64,000 nucleotides of DNA from Heterostelium album PN500 (lineage: Eukaryota > Evosea > Eumycetozoa > Acytosteliales > Acytosteliaceae): contig NW_008805068.1 in the NCBI RefSeq assembly GCF_000004825.1, positions 1-64,000 of the forward strand, in the 5' to 3' direction. The notes beneath the pieces were generated by a model. The model was not told where the DNA came from and did no database searches. It worked only from the letters and a program-made list of their open reading frames with translations. Position numbers and translations under genes: made by a program. Positions 11,532 to 22,301 of the stretch are shown one piece after another (positions within the stretch are counted from its first letter, which is position 1; each line of letters starts with the position of its first letter).

Positions 11532-11878
11532 AAAAAATGAAAAAGAAATAAGAAGAATCAATCATCAACAACAACAACAACAATTATTATTGTTATTATA
11601 ACCTCAATAATGTCAATAATAATTTAAATCACCGCATCAAAAACTGAAAAAATAACCAAAATAAACATTATAGTGTAACAACAAAAAAAAAAAAAAAAAG
11701 AAAAAAAAAAAAACAATAATATATATTTATATATATAAATAATAAAATAATAATATTTATTAAATTTAAATTTATTTTAATTTTTTAGATTTTTTTTTCA
11801 CACAAGAATTCTTGAAAATTCATTTAAAAAAAGCAAATTTATTAAATTGAACAAAGATCTATTAAATTATAAGTAGTA
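11532..11878. other. 3' region of arp3 and spacer
   Basis: Starts with CAA/TTA repeats just after the stop codon, then an AATAAA at 11660-11665, then long A runs (11682-11699, 11702-11713) and T/A alternation. It is best read as the arp3 3' end plus the short promoter of the next gene. No further coding signal. Confidence 0.5.
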
Positions 11879-12373
11879 ATGAAAATTTACAACAATAATA
11901 ATCCTGTTGATATATTAATAAATTCTTGCAGACAAACACAAGCAGAAACAGATCTATATATATCCAATTTTTTAACATTTTTGGAGACCAATGACTCTGA
12001 ATTGGTGAACAACAAAAATAATAATAGTACCATTGATAGTAAGTTTAGTTTTGCTATTGATAGATACAATACCACAATCGATATAATTGAGAATATAATT
12101 GAAAGTAAGCAAATTGAAGAAAAGTTTTATAAAATTTCTAATAATATTAATTAATTTAATAAAAGGGGATAATACACAATACACAGCATTGTCAGAGTTC
12201 TTAAATTATAGTATAAATGTTAGAAATCATTTGATACACACAAAAGCAATAATGTTGGAAAAAGAAATAAATAATAATAATAACAACAACAAGAACGATA
12301 ATAATAGTAACAATAATAAAAATGAAGTATTGTTAACTTTTAATTTAGTTACATTATATAGTTGGAAAGAATC

Positions 12374-12418
<45 letters not shown>

Positions 12419-13674
12419 AAACAACAATAATAATAAAGATGGAATAAATGAAATAATAGATAAAGAAGTAATTGGAGATGGAAAATTATATTTATTAAAG
12501 GCATCAGAGGATGGTTGTTTGCATATGCTAGATATTCACTTCCACAGTAAAGATGACCATTCAATCGATATCGATTCAGATGAAAAGAGTAAGCCAGATC
12601 ATAGATTCCTCATCACCAAAGACACACCAGTATTCGCAGTGGCACCTGGAAACTATATAATTCAATCTCAAGACAAGTTCTATGGAGTATTGCTTCCACA
12701 TGATATTCCTTATGTATATATCGATATTTTTGAAAATCAACTTGGCAAGATTTGTTACTTTGGCGTATTCCACCCTGTTGAACAGGCACCGTCACCTGGA
12801 AAAGAAGGAGAGATAGAACAACAGCAGCAACGTGTACGTGAGCAACCACCAGAGTCTGCTAGTTTCGTTGTAAAATCAATAATGTACATGTCTACAAGTC
12901 TGGATAATGGTGGTCAGACATTAGCATCCTCAATTGAGGCAGCATCGACAATGATTTCTCTCGGACTTAGAGGCACCGGGTACTATCTCAAAAGTAATCT
13001 AGAGAAGAACAAAAGTCCAATGCAAGTTTCACCAGTAGTCTCAAACTCAATTGGCTATTTGAAATCAACTACACCATACGCAGCCCAATATTCATCATTA
13101 TTGATAGAAAGTAAGTAAAATGGTTATTGACATAACTAGAGTAGCGCATATTAATGAATAATTTACAGAGGTATCAGATGCAGTTGGTACCGTTGGAAAT
13201 GGAATTATCTCTGGTTTCAAAATGATTGTTCCAACATCTGTATCGTCAAGCAATGACAATGAGACTTTAAATGCAGCAGCAGAGTTGGGAAAATCGTCAA
13301 TCAAAGCAATCACATCGATATCCGGTGCAATAACTAGTGGATTGGCTCAGATCGCAGAGGAGATGTCAGATACCACTGTAGATGTGGTCAATCACAAGCT
13401 AGGTCAACATGTAGCCAACGTCACAAACGATACCTTTTCAATATCAAAAGACGTTATCAATACTGCCTTGAATCTTCAGTTGGGTAGCGCCAAGGGTGTA
13501 GCCATTAAAGTAATGACCAACGCTAGTGGTCAAGTGGCAGAGAAGCAATTCAGTATTAACGAAGCAGAGTCCAAAGAGAACGACCAAATCGAATTAAAGC
13601 AACTAGAATCAGAACCAACATCATCTTCACCAGAAGCATCGCCAAAACAAGAAGATAAATTAAAAAAGAATTAA
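11879..13674 (+). CDS. Spartin/ERD7-like senescence-domain protein
   Basis: Three exons (11879-12104, 12166-13110, 13169-13674) sum to 559 codons (558 residues). Both donors read A|GTAAG and both junctions keep frame. The N-terminal 120 residues are helical and could be a divergent MIT domain. An Asn-repeat segment follows (AAT run at 12377-12416). The C-terminal half is the senescence domain seen in animal spartin and plant ERD7: a Gly/Ala/Ser-rich run of amphipathic segments such as LASSIEAASTMISLGLRGTG and GKSSIKAITSISGAITSGLA. The family binds lipids and is linked to lipid droplets, endosomes and the midbody in animals. The tail is acidic and Ser/Pro-rich. Role in this organism is inferred only from family. 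Confidence 0.85.
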
Positions 13675-14111
13675 TTGTACATAATTATTTAAATAAATCA
13701 ATTGTAAAAATTATTATAACTTAAATAGTGGTATAATTAGTTTTATTAGATCTACTGATCTTATAAGTTATAAAAATTATTTTCAAGAAAAATATTATCT
13801 ACATATAAATTAAATTTTTATAATCAATAGTTAGAAACATGAATTAATGTTTGGTAGTATTCCCAAACAAATGGTAGTGATGCATGTAATTTAAATTGAT
13901 AAATAATAAGAGTATAATCAAAGAAAAAAAATAAGACTTTTTTTTTTTTTTTTTTTGTTATAATTAAATGATTTTTGAATTTCGACCGAATCAGATTTTT
14001 TAAATAAAAACATTAATAGTTATCAATCAAAGTTAATTAATTAAATGATTAAATTAATATAAAGTTATTCTTGTTTCATATCTATATCTATCTATATATA
14101 TTTATTTTATA
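13675..14111. other. Intergenic spacer
   Basis: A+T-rich, with a T run at 13937-13956 and a TATATCTATATCTATCTATATATATTT stretch just before the next start codon. It is probably the 3' end of the senescence-domain gene and the promoter of the PPR gene. Nothing else is seen. Confidence 0.5.
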
Positions 14112-17100
14112 ATGAATAGTTTGTTACAACTATTTTCGAAATCAGGATCAACATCTAAACAATCTACAAATCTGATATCAACTAGATATTTCATTAATAG
14201 TTGTTATAGTAATAATAATAGTAATAGTATTAGTTATGGTATAAATAATTGTATAAATAATAATAATAATAATAATAGATTATATTCATTTGGTCATATA
14301 ACAACAGTTCGATCATCATTTTGTAATTCAAGCAGCTCATCGACAGTGTCAACAACAACATCATCATCATCATTTTCAACCAAGCCCGAATTAAATAATA
14401 TAAATATTAATAGTTCTAATAGCAGAAAGGATGGATCAACATTATCATCTAATAAAGATTATGAAAACGATCATAATTTAATGTCAATCGAAAGTTTGAT
14501 TCAAGAAGACAATGGTGATATTTCAATTGCCAACAACAAAAATAACCCATTCAAATCAATGGATTTCGTAGCACTCTATCAACACTTTAATGATACCTTT
14601 ATTGTAAATTCAAAGTTGGATTTTCAAAAGTAAGTGCACTAATAATATTTTTAAATGATCTTGTTTTAACTAACTTTATTGTCATTATTACTACTATATA
14701 GGTTATCAGAATATTTAAAGCTACCAAACTACCAAGGATATAATGTGATGAATTGTGCTATACAATGGGCGCTCAACAATAATTGTACAATGAAAGAGGT
14801 GTACTATGCAATATTGGTAAACTTTAGAGAGGCCAATCATTTCAGAGACTTTCAGAGATGTGTAAAGACGATGCGTCATATGAGGGTCAATTTCGATATC
14901 AATATTTACAATGTTCTCATTGGATACTACTCTGATCTCTCGATGCAAAAGGACGTGCAGAGTTTGATGTCAGAGTTGGATCGACTCCAGAAGGATCCAG
15001 ACAATACTGTGCATTACGATACCACCACTTACTACGAATTGATTCGTTGTTTCAATCAGAAGCGTAAGATTGTCAATGAGCTGATCGAGATGATGAATCG
15101 CTCTGGATTGGTACGTCCTGAGCATCTCACCAATCTGATCATTCACATCCTACTAAACAGACACCAAGCAGTATCCGATGCATTGGGTTACTACGAAGAG
15201 ATTGTCAAGACACATGGCACAGCATCCGCAGCTACATTCCACAGTCTGCTGACAGGATTGGCGCATCTTGGCCGATTCGACTTGGTACGCCACTATTGGT
15301 CACGTGAAATGAAGCTGGCCGATGTCACCCCGAGTGAAGATACTGTCATTTCCATCATCAAATCGTATTGCGACCACAAGGACATTGGAAATGCCATAGA
15401 GTTCTACTTGTTTGTCGTGAGAGACTACGACTGTTTCAAGCAGTCACCTGTTGTGCTTGGTTGCATGTTACAGGTGCTCCTAGTCGGCAAGCGATACGAA
15501 CAAATGACAGAGTTGTTAGAGTATTTGGACAACAATAATATCTACACCCTCGAGATGTACAATAATGCACTCAGTGTATTTGCCAAGTACAAAAACTACA
15601 ATGTCTGTCGTCAGCTCTATGAAAGTCTTATCAAAAAACAATTTGTGCCTACTCTCGCCACCTACACTCCTCTCATCTACATGACTATCGACTCCCAAAA
15701 AGTAGAGCAGTGTGCTGAGTGGTTGAGAATTATGAAACACAATGGAATTCAGCTGAATGAAAGACTTGCCAGTTTCGTATTGCGTTTCTACCTGAGAGTT
15801 GGTGCATTCGAACTGCTGGAGAGTCTGATTCGCGATGTCGTTAACCTCAATATCCTGACTGCATCGTCATTCTCAACGATTCTCGCATACTATCATTTGA
15901 CCGGTCCTTCCAAGCAGCATCAAATCAACTTTTTCCAAAAGAAACTGAATGAGCAGGAACCGAGATTCATTGAACTAGCCACCGACCAGATCATCGAAGT
16001 CTTCCTCATGATGGACGAATATGAAAATGCATTGGAATGGCTAAAGAAGCGTATTTCACAAAGTGATTCACGTCGATTCGCACATACTATCATGTTGTTT
16101 ATCAATTACCATAAGATCCGTTCCGAACAAGGCGAAGTCGTTTACTGGGAGAACAAACTACAAGAGAATGGACTGGTTGTTTCGAAAGACATGAGACTGC
16201 GAACCTATTATCACATGAAGAAATACTACACACCAAACAGCAATCCTTTCAATAAACCAAATCTCGATATGAAGCGACGAATATTGACACAGCAACTGCT
16301 TTGGGAAAGTCTTTCACCGAGTGAAGCAGGAACCTCCATCGCCCACCCAGAAAAGCAAGATTTGTTTCAACAAAAGCTACCAGAAAAGACGACAGAGATG
16401 GATGATGATATAAGCTTGGAGGATGTCAAACCAAAGCCCACCTCTACCTTTAAGGATATTGTACAGGAATCACCTTTCTCCTTTAGAATGAGAATCATGA
16501 CACTCATAAAGAACAAGATGCATCTGCAAGCCAATAGGGAATTCAAAGTCAAAGAAGAGTCTGGTTTCAACATTGATGGAATTACCTATAAGATGATGGT
16601 CCGAGCATTCATTACGGCCAGAGATTACTCCAATGCAGGTTCCTACTTTATCAAGATGATTGAACTCGGTCATGAGCCAGTCATATCGTTGGTCTATGAT
16701 CTAATGGATCTCTACTATTCACGTGGCGCCAAGGAATATGATGAGTTCTCCAAGGTGATAACGAGTATGTCTTGCAAGCCGTCATCGTTCGAAGAGGTAC
16801 ACTATTCAATCATGATCAAGCATAATCTGACCAAGACAATCAAGGAGTTGATGACAGTCGACAATCCAAAGCTGACCGAATCCATCTCGATCCGTAATTC
16901 ATTGGTGTATGGGCTTACACATCGTGGCGATTTGGAGTTGGCACAACAGGTAATATTGGGACTGATCAACACCAATGCCAAACTTTCGTTTACATCAATC
17001 AGTTTCCTATTGCGTTGCTATCTGGAGCGTGAAGAAGTTCCATCTATCCTACCGCAATTGGTAGACTACTATAAGGGAAGTACCGAGCAGATGCCAATCA

Positions 17101-17678
17101 ACCTTGCCAATCTAGTGATGTTGGACTACTTGAAGAAGGGACAAATCAGCCAAGCATTATCGGAACTTGAAAAGATCACCAATCTCAATAGATACACCAA
17201 CAACTATACCATTCCCATCGCAATGAAGTTGTATGCTATAAAATATCCGGTTCCACCAATGAACAATCTGTTTATGTGGTTGAATATCAAGAAGCTAATG
17301 CTAAAGAATAAGATCTCTACACTTACTTTCTATCCATCGCTATTCAAGAGTTTAATCGAGGCCAACCAACAGGAAGTCGTCTTGCGATATGCCTCCGAAC
17401 CAAATTTCTTTGTATCACAAACCGTTGACACTCTCAAGATGGTGCTTAGTTGTTGCACGAGCGACAAACAGATTATCGATTTTTTCAAGTCTGCCACCAA
17501 GTCAAAGTTACAATTGGATCAAGAAGCTTTCGACATTGTAAAGAAAGCAAACGAAACTATTCACGATTCACGTGTTGATTCATATCAATTGAAGAACCCA
17601 AAACTTCAAAACCAACCACCTCCTCTTTCACAAAATATTGTTAATTTCATAGTTAACAATTTAATAAAGCTACCATAA
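14112..17678 (+). CDS. Pentatricopeptide-repeat (PPR) protein, probably mitochondrial
   Basis: Two exons (14112-14629 and 14702-17678) encode 1164 residues. The N-terminus (MNSLLQLFSKSGSTSKQSTN) is Ser/Thr/Lys-rich without acids, consistent with a mitochondrial presequence, and is followed by 120 residues of Asn/Ser low complexity. From about residue 175 on, the protein is helical repeats of 33-36 residues with PPR character (IYNVLIGYYSDLSMQKDVQS; TFHSLLTGLAHLGRFDLVRH; TYTPLIYMTIDSQKVEQCAE; ITYKMMVRAFITARDYSNAG). PPR proteins bind organellar RNA in a sequence-specific way and control its processing, stability or translation. No catalytic domain is visible. It converges on the next gene with only 59 bp between stop codons. 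Confidence 0.88.
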
Positions 17679-17737
17679 ACTACAAAATATGATATACACA
17701 ACTAAATAATAGTTTTATTTATATTTTTTCAGTAAGA

Positions 17738-20700
17738 CTAATCATCATCATCCAGATTGATTGGCTTTATTTCTGCTTGTCTATTTTTAATCATAATGTC
17801 TGTAGGAGAAGGATTAATAGATGATTGTGAAGATGCTTGGGATTGTGAAAGTGCTGGTTTTGTTGGAAGAGATGGTAGAGTTGGTGATGGTTTTGGTGGG
17901 GATGTCAGCTGTGTTGGTGAGTTTGTCAATGCGAGTGTTGGTTGTTTTGGAGATGTTTGAGTGGACGGTAGTTTCAATGTTGGTTGAGATTGAAGAGGTG
18001 CCGGCAGAGTTAGGTTATCATCTATTGGTATGGCATATTGTGTACTGATTTGATAGACTTTACGATCAAAACTAGCTTCTAAAACAGTATCGTGATCTCT
18101 GAGAGTAGCTGTGTTTTGTTTTGTTATTTCGCTGGGGTAGGGGATAACCTTTACTCCGAGTATTACGTGCATATGAAGTAGATAGTAATCGATAAACTCT
18201 TCATCCACCTGGTCCACCAGGATGATGTTTTGATTGGTCCAATAGGGTTTGAGTTGCGTTTGGAATAGTTTATGATCGATATATGATGCGACCATTTTGT
18301 TTGACATAGATGAGATCTTTTTCTTATGTGCGATTAGATCCTCCATTATTATGACTTTATCGGTTTCTCTCGATTGTTTGACGGCGTAGTCAATGTCATC
18401 TCTGTATTTCTTGTTGACCATGTACTCTTTGAAGCTGTCTACCTTCATTATGGCATACGAACGCTTAACGTTTGTTCTGATTCCCATTTCCGCTGTCTGT
18501 CGCCAAAGATTGATCGGTCTAGCGTCGTTGATCAACGAACATTTCATCATTCCAGTGGCTTCACTCCATTCTTCGCTGAGCAACTTGGCAAACGATGCCA
18601 AGTACCTAGAGGTATGAATCAGAGAATTGGTTGTGACTACATGAAATTCCTCTTTGTTTGCCATTTCCTCTACTTTTTTCTTAAGATCAGGCATATCGTT
18701 ACCCTTGTATGCTTTCTCGAGTCCTTCGATCAAAAAGAATAATCCCCGTCGTTTCAAAATCTCCAAACTCATCATTCTGGCTCTCTGTTTTTCGTAACGT
18801 TGATCATGTATGCTGGCAGACAAATCGCTCCATGTCTTTCTCTCGATTAAAAATGGATACATGAGTGAGTTATCGAGATTCTCCGAGTGTACACCTGTGT
18901 TTACAAAACAAAAATCACCGGCATTCAGCTTTCTTTCGATGTATGGAACCTTCCACTCGTCAAAATGCCTCTTAATGCTTGATGCCTTGAGTTCACGAGT
19001 ATCGATGACCACCATTACCTTGTTCTGGCTGTAGTCAATAGTAGTATTATTGATTTCATTGAATCTCTTCTTGTCCAAATAGATCTGGTGGAGAAGTTTA
19101 CCGTGCTCTCTGCCAGCTGGCGTGGCACTGTAAATTTCTTTCTTAACTGTAACCAATATGGGTTCCTCTTGAATGATTTTGTTGATGGCATCTGGTAACT
19201 TATTAAAATTAGTGACAACACAGTTCTCATTGTCGATCAGTTCGATGTGTGTGAATTTCTGTGCACGCGACACCAACTCTTGATGAGTAAACATCTTTGG
19301 GCAGTTGATTGCAAGTGTGAGCAAAGTGGCGAATCCAATCGAATTGAGTTGTGGTCTATAGCATTTGTTTTTGTTTGGTGATTTACCCTTGGCTGGCTTC
19401 ATCGATGACGATCCAGAGTATTGAATCTGTTGGTAGTCAGGATTGGGTTCAGGTGTTGGGAGAAGCTCGGAACTCATACTGCCAGAGCCAGCGAAATGTG
19501 ATACCACTAGCTTTTGACTTCCACTGCTACTCTGACTACTCTGACTCCAATTCAAAGACTGATTGGAGGAATTCATCGATGAGTTCAACGATGATCTCAG
19601 CGGAGATGCTTTTGGAGGTGATTTGAGTGATGGTAGTAATTTAATTGGTTTCAATGGAGTTGATGATTGACTCTGAGGAGGTGTTGTCGTTGGTTTAATA
19701 ACTAAAGCTGAACTATCTGTTGTATCTAATTCCTCTATATTCATTATTGTATTATTATTATTATTCTTATTATTTAAAATTTCATTATTATTTTCATTAA
19801 TATTGTTATTGTTATTATCTTCTTGACTATTTTGTATATATGATAATCTTGACATCATTGATAATCCACCATTTGGGAACATTCTTATCAATCTCATGTT
19901 TTCATCCTCTAGATTTCTAAGTCGTTTATAAAGAGATTCGTCTGAACTATGAAGAATCTTGCCATTGATAAACACTTCGAATGTTGGTGACAACAGATTT
20001 CTCTTTTTTGAAGCAGCTCTTAACTTGTCTGCCGATTCCTCTGCTGAAACAAGATCGTATTCATCGTCGAGGTTAGTTACCACCTGAGTAGCCGGTATGT
20101 CATCGTCATTCTCAAACTGATATCCATCGAGCTCCATCTCAGCCAGTTGCCTCTCTCTCTTCTTCTGCGTTACGTACTTGTGATATTCTTCGATTGGAGT
20201 GTTGCCATCCAAACAGGATTGGATCAACACATTCTCTTCCTCTGGCAAATGTTTATAGATACGTGAAATATAATGTCCAACAACGTCGTCCCACACATTA
20301 TCATAGATTAACGCTTGCTCGTATTGACGAGACATTCCCAATGGTTCAACTAATACGTGTTTAAACAGAAATATTGGTTAGCAATACAATTCAGTATACG
20401 ATTTGAGGTTGGTATTTATGATAGTTACGCAACTTTAGGTATTGTCTTTTCAATAGATGGAAATCGTTGCCAACATGTGGAATATCATGTTCGAATATAT
20501 CTTTAAGTGTTTTCTTTATGTTGATGAGTTTTTGACTCCTTATATTGTTTTGATCACATTTATCATTAAGTTGGTGAAATTCCCTATATATAAACGCTGC
20601 ACATAGAGGATTCGATACAGTTTCAATGATTGATTCTATTTTTAATAAATAAAAGTAGTAATATTGATATATTGTCTGTTAGTATTAGCTATTAATAAAG

Positions 20701-20924
20701 TATGTAAAGTTGTACTTACCTTCTTTCATATCATAATAAGAAAATGTTTGGGTGTCATCCAATAATATATGATTATAATAGAATCTATATTGTCCTCCAT
20801 TGTGGACGTGTTCAAGAAGAGCATCAGTAGTATCATTTAAATCTATATCCACTACCAGGAGTTGATGTGCAAATCTGGTGATAGGTCTGGCATACATCGT
20901 TTTAGTTCTAAGATAGATTCTCAT
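17738..20924 (-). CDS. MUS81-like ERCC4-type nuclease with ubiquitin-like N-terminus
   Basis: Three exons (20924-20720, 20635-20429, 20349-17738) give 1007 residues. Residues 1-68 read like a ubiquitin fold (MRIYLRT start, DIDLNDTTDALLEHV helix, NHILLDDTQTFSYYDMKE). About 72-140 may match the MUS81 N-terminal helical domain (SNPLCAAFIYREFHQ). A low-complexity linker (residues 310-460) leads to a winged-helix segment (about 468-565) and an ERCC4 nuclease (about 582-720): VVIDTREL, AGDFCF, then LIERKTWSDLSASIHDQRY, which fits the family core GD...ERKxxxDLxxSIxDxR. All catalytic residues of that motif are present. The usual C-terminal double helix-hairpin-helix is not recognisable; that region is unique, then Pro/Ser/Thr-rich. 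MUS81 cuts branched recombination intermediates with EME1. Orthology is probable, not certain. Confidence 0.82.
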
Positions 20925-21204
20925 TTTTAACTTTGAATAATTAATAATATTATTACATAGATAGATTTAAATGAAAAAAAAAAAAAAAAAAAGGAAACTC
21001 ATTGGAGTTGAAGAATTAAAAATGTAAGAGTGAGTTTAAATTTTTTTTTATTTATTTTCTATCTCACTAGTTTTATAGACTTTTAACACTAATTATTTAA
21101 TAAACACCCAATTATTAATAGTTTAATTAATATTGAAACTTCAAACAATTAATTTAAATTACTTATTATTTCTTTTTAACTAATTATTTTCTTATTCTTA
21201 GAAA
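20925..21204. other. Spacer upstream of the nuclease gene
   Basis: A+T-rich, with an A run at 20973-20991. It carries the promoter of the minus-strand nuclease gene; the plus-strand pseudogene begins immediately beyond it. Nothing else is seen. Confidence 0.45.
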
Positions 21205-21916
21205 AATGAATTCTAAAAAATTATTATATATTGCAGGTGGATATACTCAAACTGCATGTTTGACAATCTGCCAATTGGATGTTTCATCTCATATAAATAT
21301 TGGAGAATCTAAAACGGTGGCAGAGAGGTCTTCTCAAAGAAACTTAAAGTCAAAGAAGAGGTTTTGCTTTATCTAAAGAAAATGGCAAGGACATGATTAT
21401 ATGTATAAAATTAATTTAAGATAATTTAAATTGTTTCAATTTAACTTATTTGGAAAAATAAATACTGCTAAGTATTGTCAATGACGATGTTCCAGAAGCA
21501 GATTGCTACACCTTCAATAATGTACTACATTATTGGCAAGATGGCATGGTAGAATTTCGAAATTCTCAAGAAAATAGCTTGGAAAATGAGAACCGGTGGA
21601 TGTATTTATGTTTATGAATTGTATGATAAAGAAGAACTTCGAAATGAAAAGAATATTATGGCGACGTTCTATTTGCGTTTGTATATTCAATTTAGAAATT
21701 CATTAAAGATGAATAACTAACAAAGAGAAACAATTCTACACTATAGAAACTCTACTCGTTTGTAATGGAGCAGAAAGAAATAATCAAAGATGGAGAGATA
21801 TTGGTGAAAAAGTTGGATTAAAAGTAGAGTTTGAAGTAATTCCAAATCATTTCTTTTTAAAATTTGTTTTACAAAGTAATTCAAAAATCATTGGATTGTT
21901 TTATTTACCTTGACAT
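21205..21916 (+). pseudogene. Decayed SAM-dependent O-methyltransferase gene
   Basis: Starts with ATG and a short open stretch (MNSKKLLYIAGGYTQTACL), then coding-like pieces in different frames. One piece reads DDVPEADCYTFNNVLHYWQD, immediately followed in the next frame by ILKKIAWKMRTGGCIYVYEL; together these match the core of plant/dictyostelid O-methyltransferases (the usual pattern is P.AD.Y.L..VLHDW.D...ILK.I...M..GG.I.I.E). A third piece carries the end of the domain (ETLLVCNGAERNNQRW, then IGEKVGLKVEFEVIPNHFF) and a stop at 21914-21916. At least two frame changes and internal stops cannot be explained by introns with normal splice sites. The N-terminal dimerisation region is largely missing. 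I read this as a dead paralogue of the expanded dictyostelid methyltransferase family (for example the polyketide methylases). Confidence 0.7.
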
Positions 21917-22045
21917 TTAAAAATATCTTTAAAGAAAGAATACAACAAATCGCCATTATTGTAATTTGGAACAAGATTTGCTGTTCATGATCAACCAAAA
22001 AAAAAAAATAATAAAAAAAAATGGATCGTCAAAAATATCTTTTTT

Positions 22046-22100
22046 TACACCACAAAAATGTAACAGTTTGGATTATCGTTTGATCAAACGGGTGTGGGGT
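22046..22100. promoter_or_regulatory. Candidate G-box/CA-rich cluster with 14-bp palindrome
   Basis: About 200 bp before the patatin-like gene lies ACACCACA (22046-22053), then a perfect palindrome CGTTTGATCAAACG (22077-22090), then GGGTGTGGGGT (22090-22100). The outer elements are imperfect inverted copies of each other and resemble the G/CA-rich sites bound by the dictyostelid factor GBF in developmental promoters. Function is inference. Confidence 0.35.
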
Positions 22101-22301
22101 AAAATAAAAATAAATTGATTCTTTGGTTGGGTAACCTAATTTGATTTTGATTAGATTTAATGTTGTTTTAAAATATATTTTGAATTAAAATTCATTTAAT
22201 TGTTTTGTTAGTAATGTGATTATTCACGATGGTAGATCAAAATTTTAGTTGTTCTTATTATTTAATCTATTTATATAATGATAAAGTTATAAAGAATTAA
22301 A

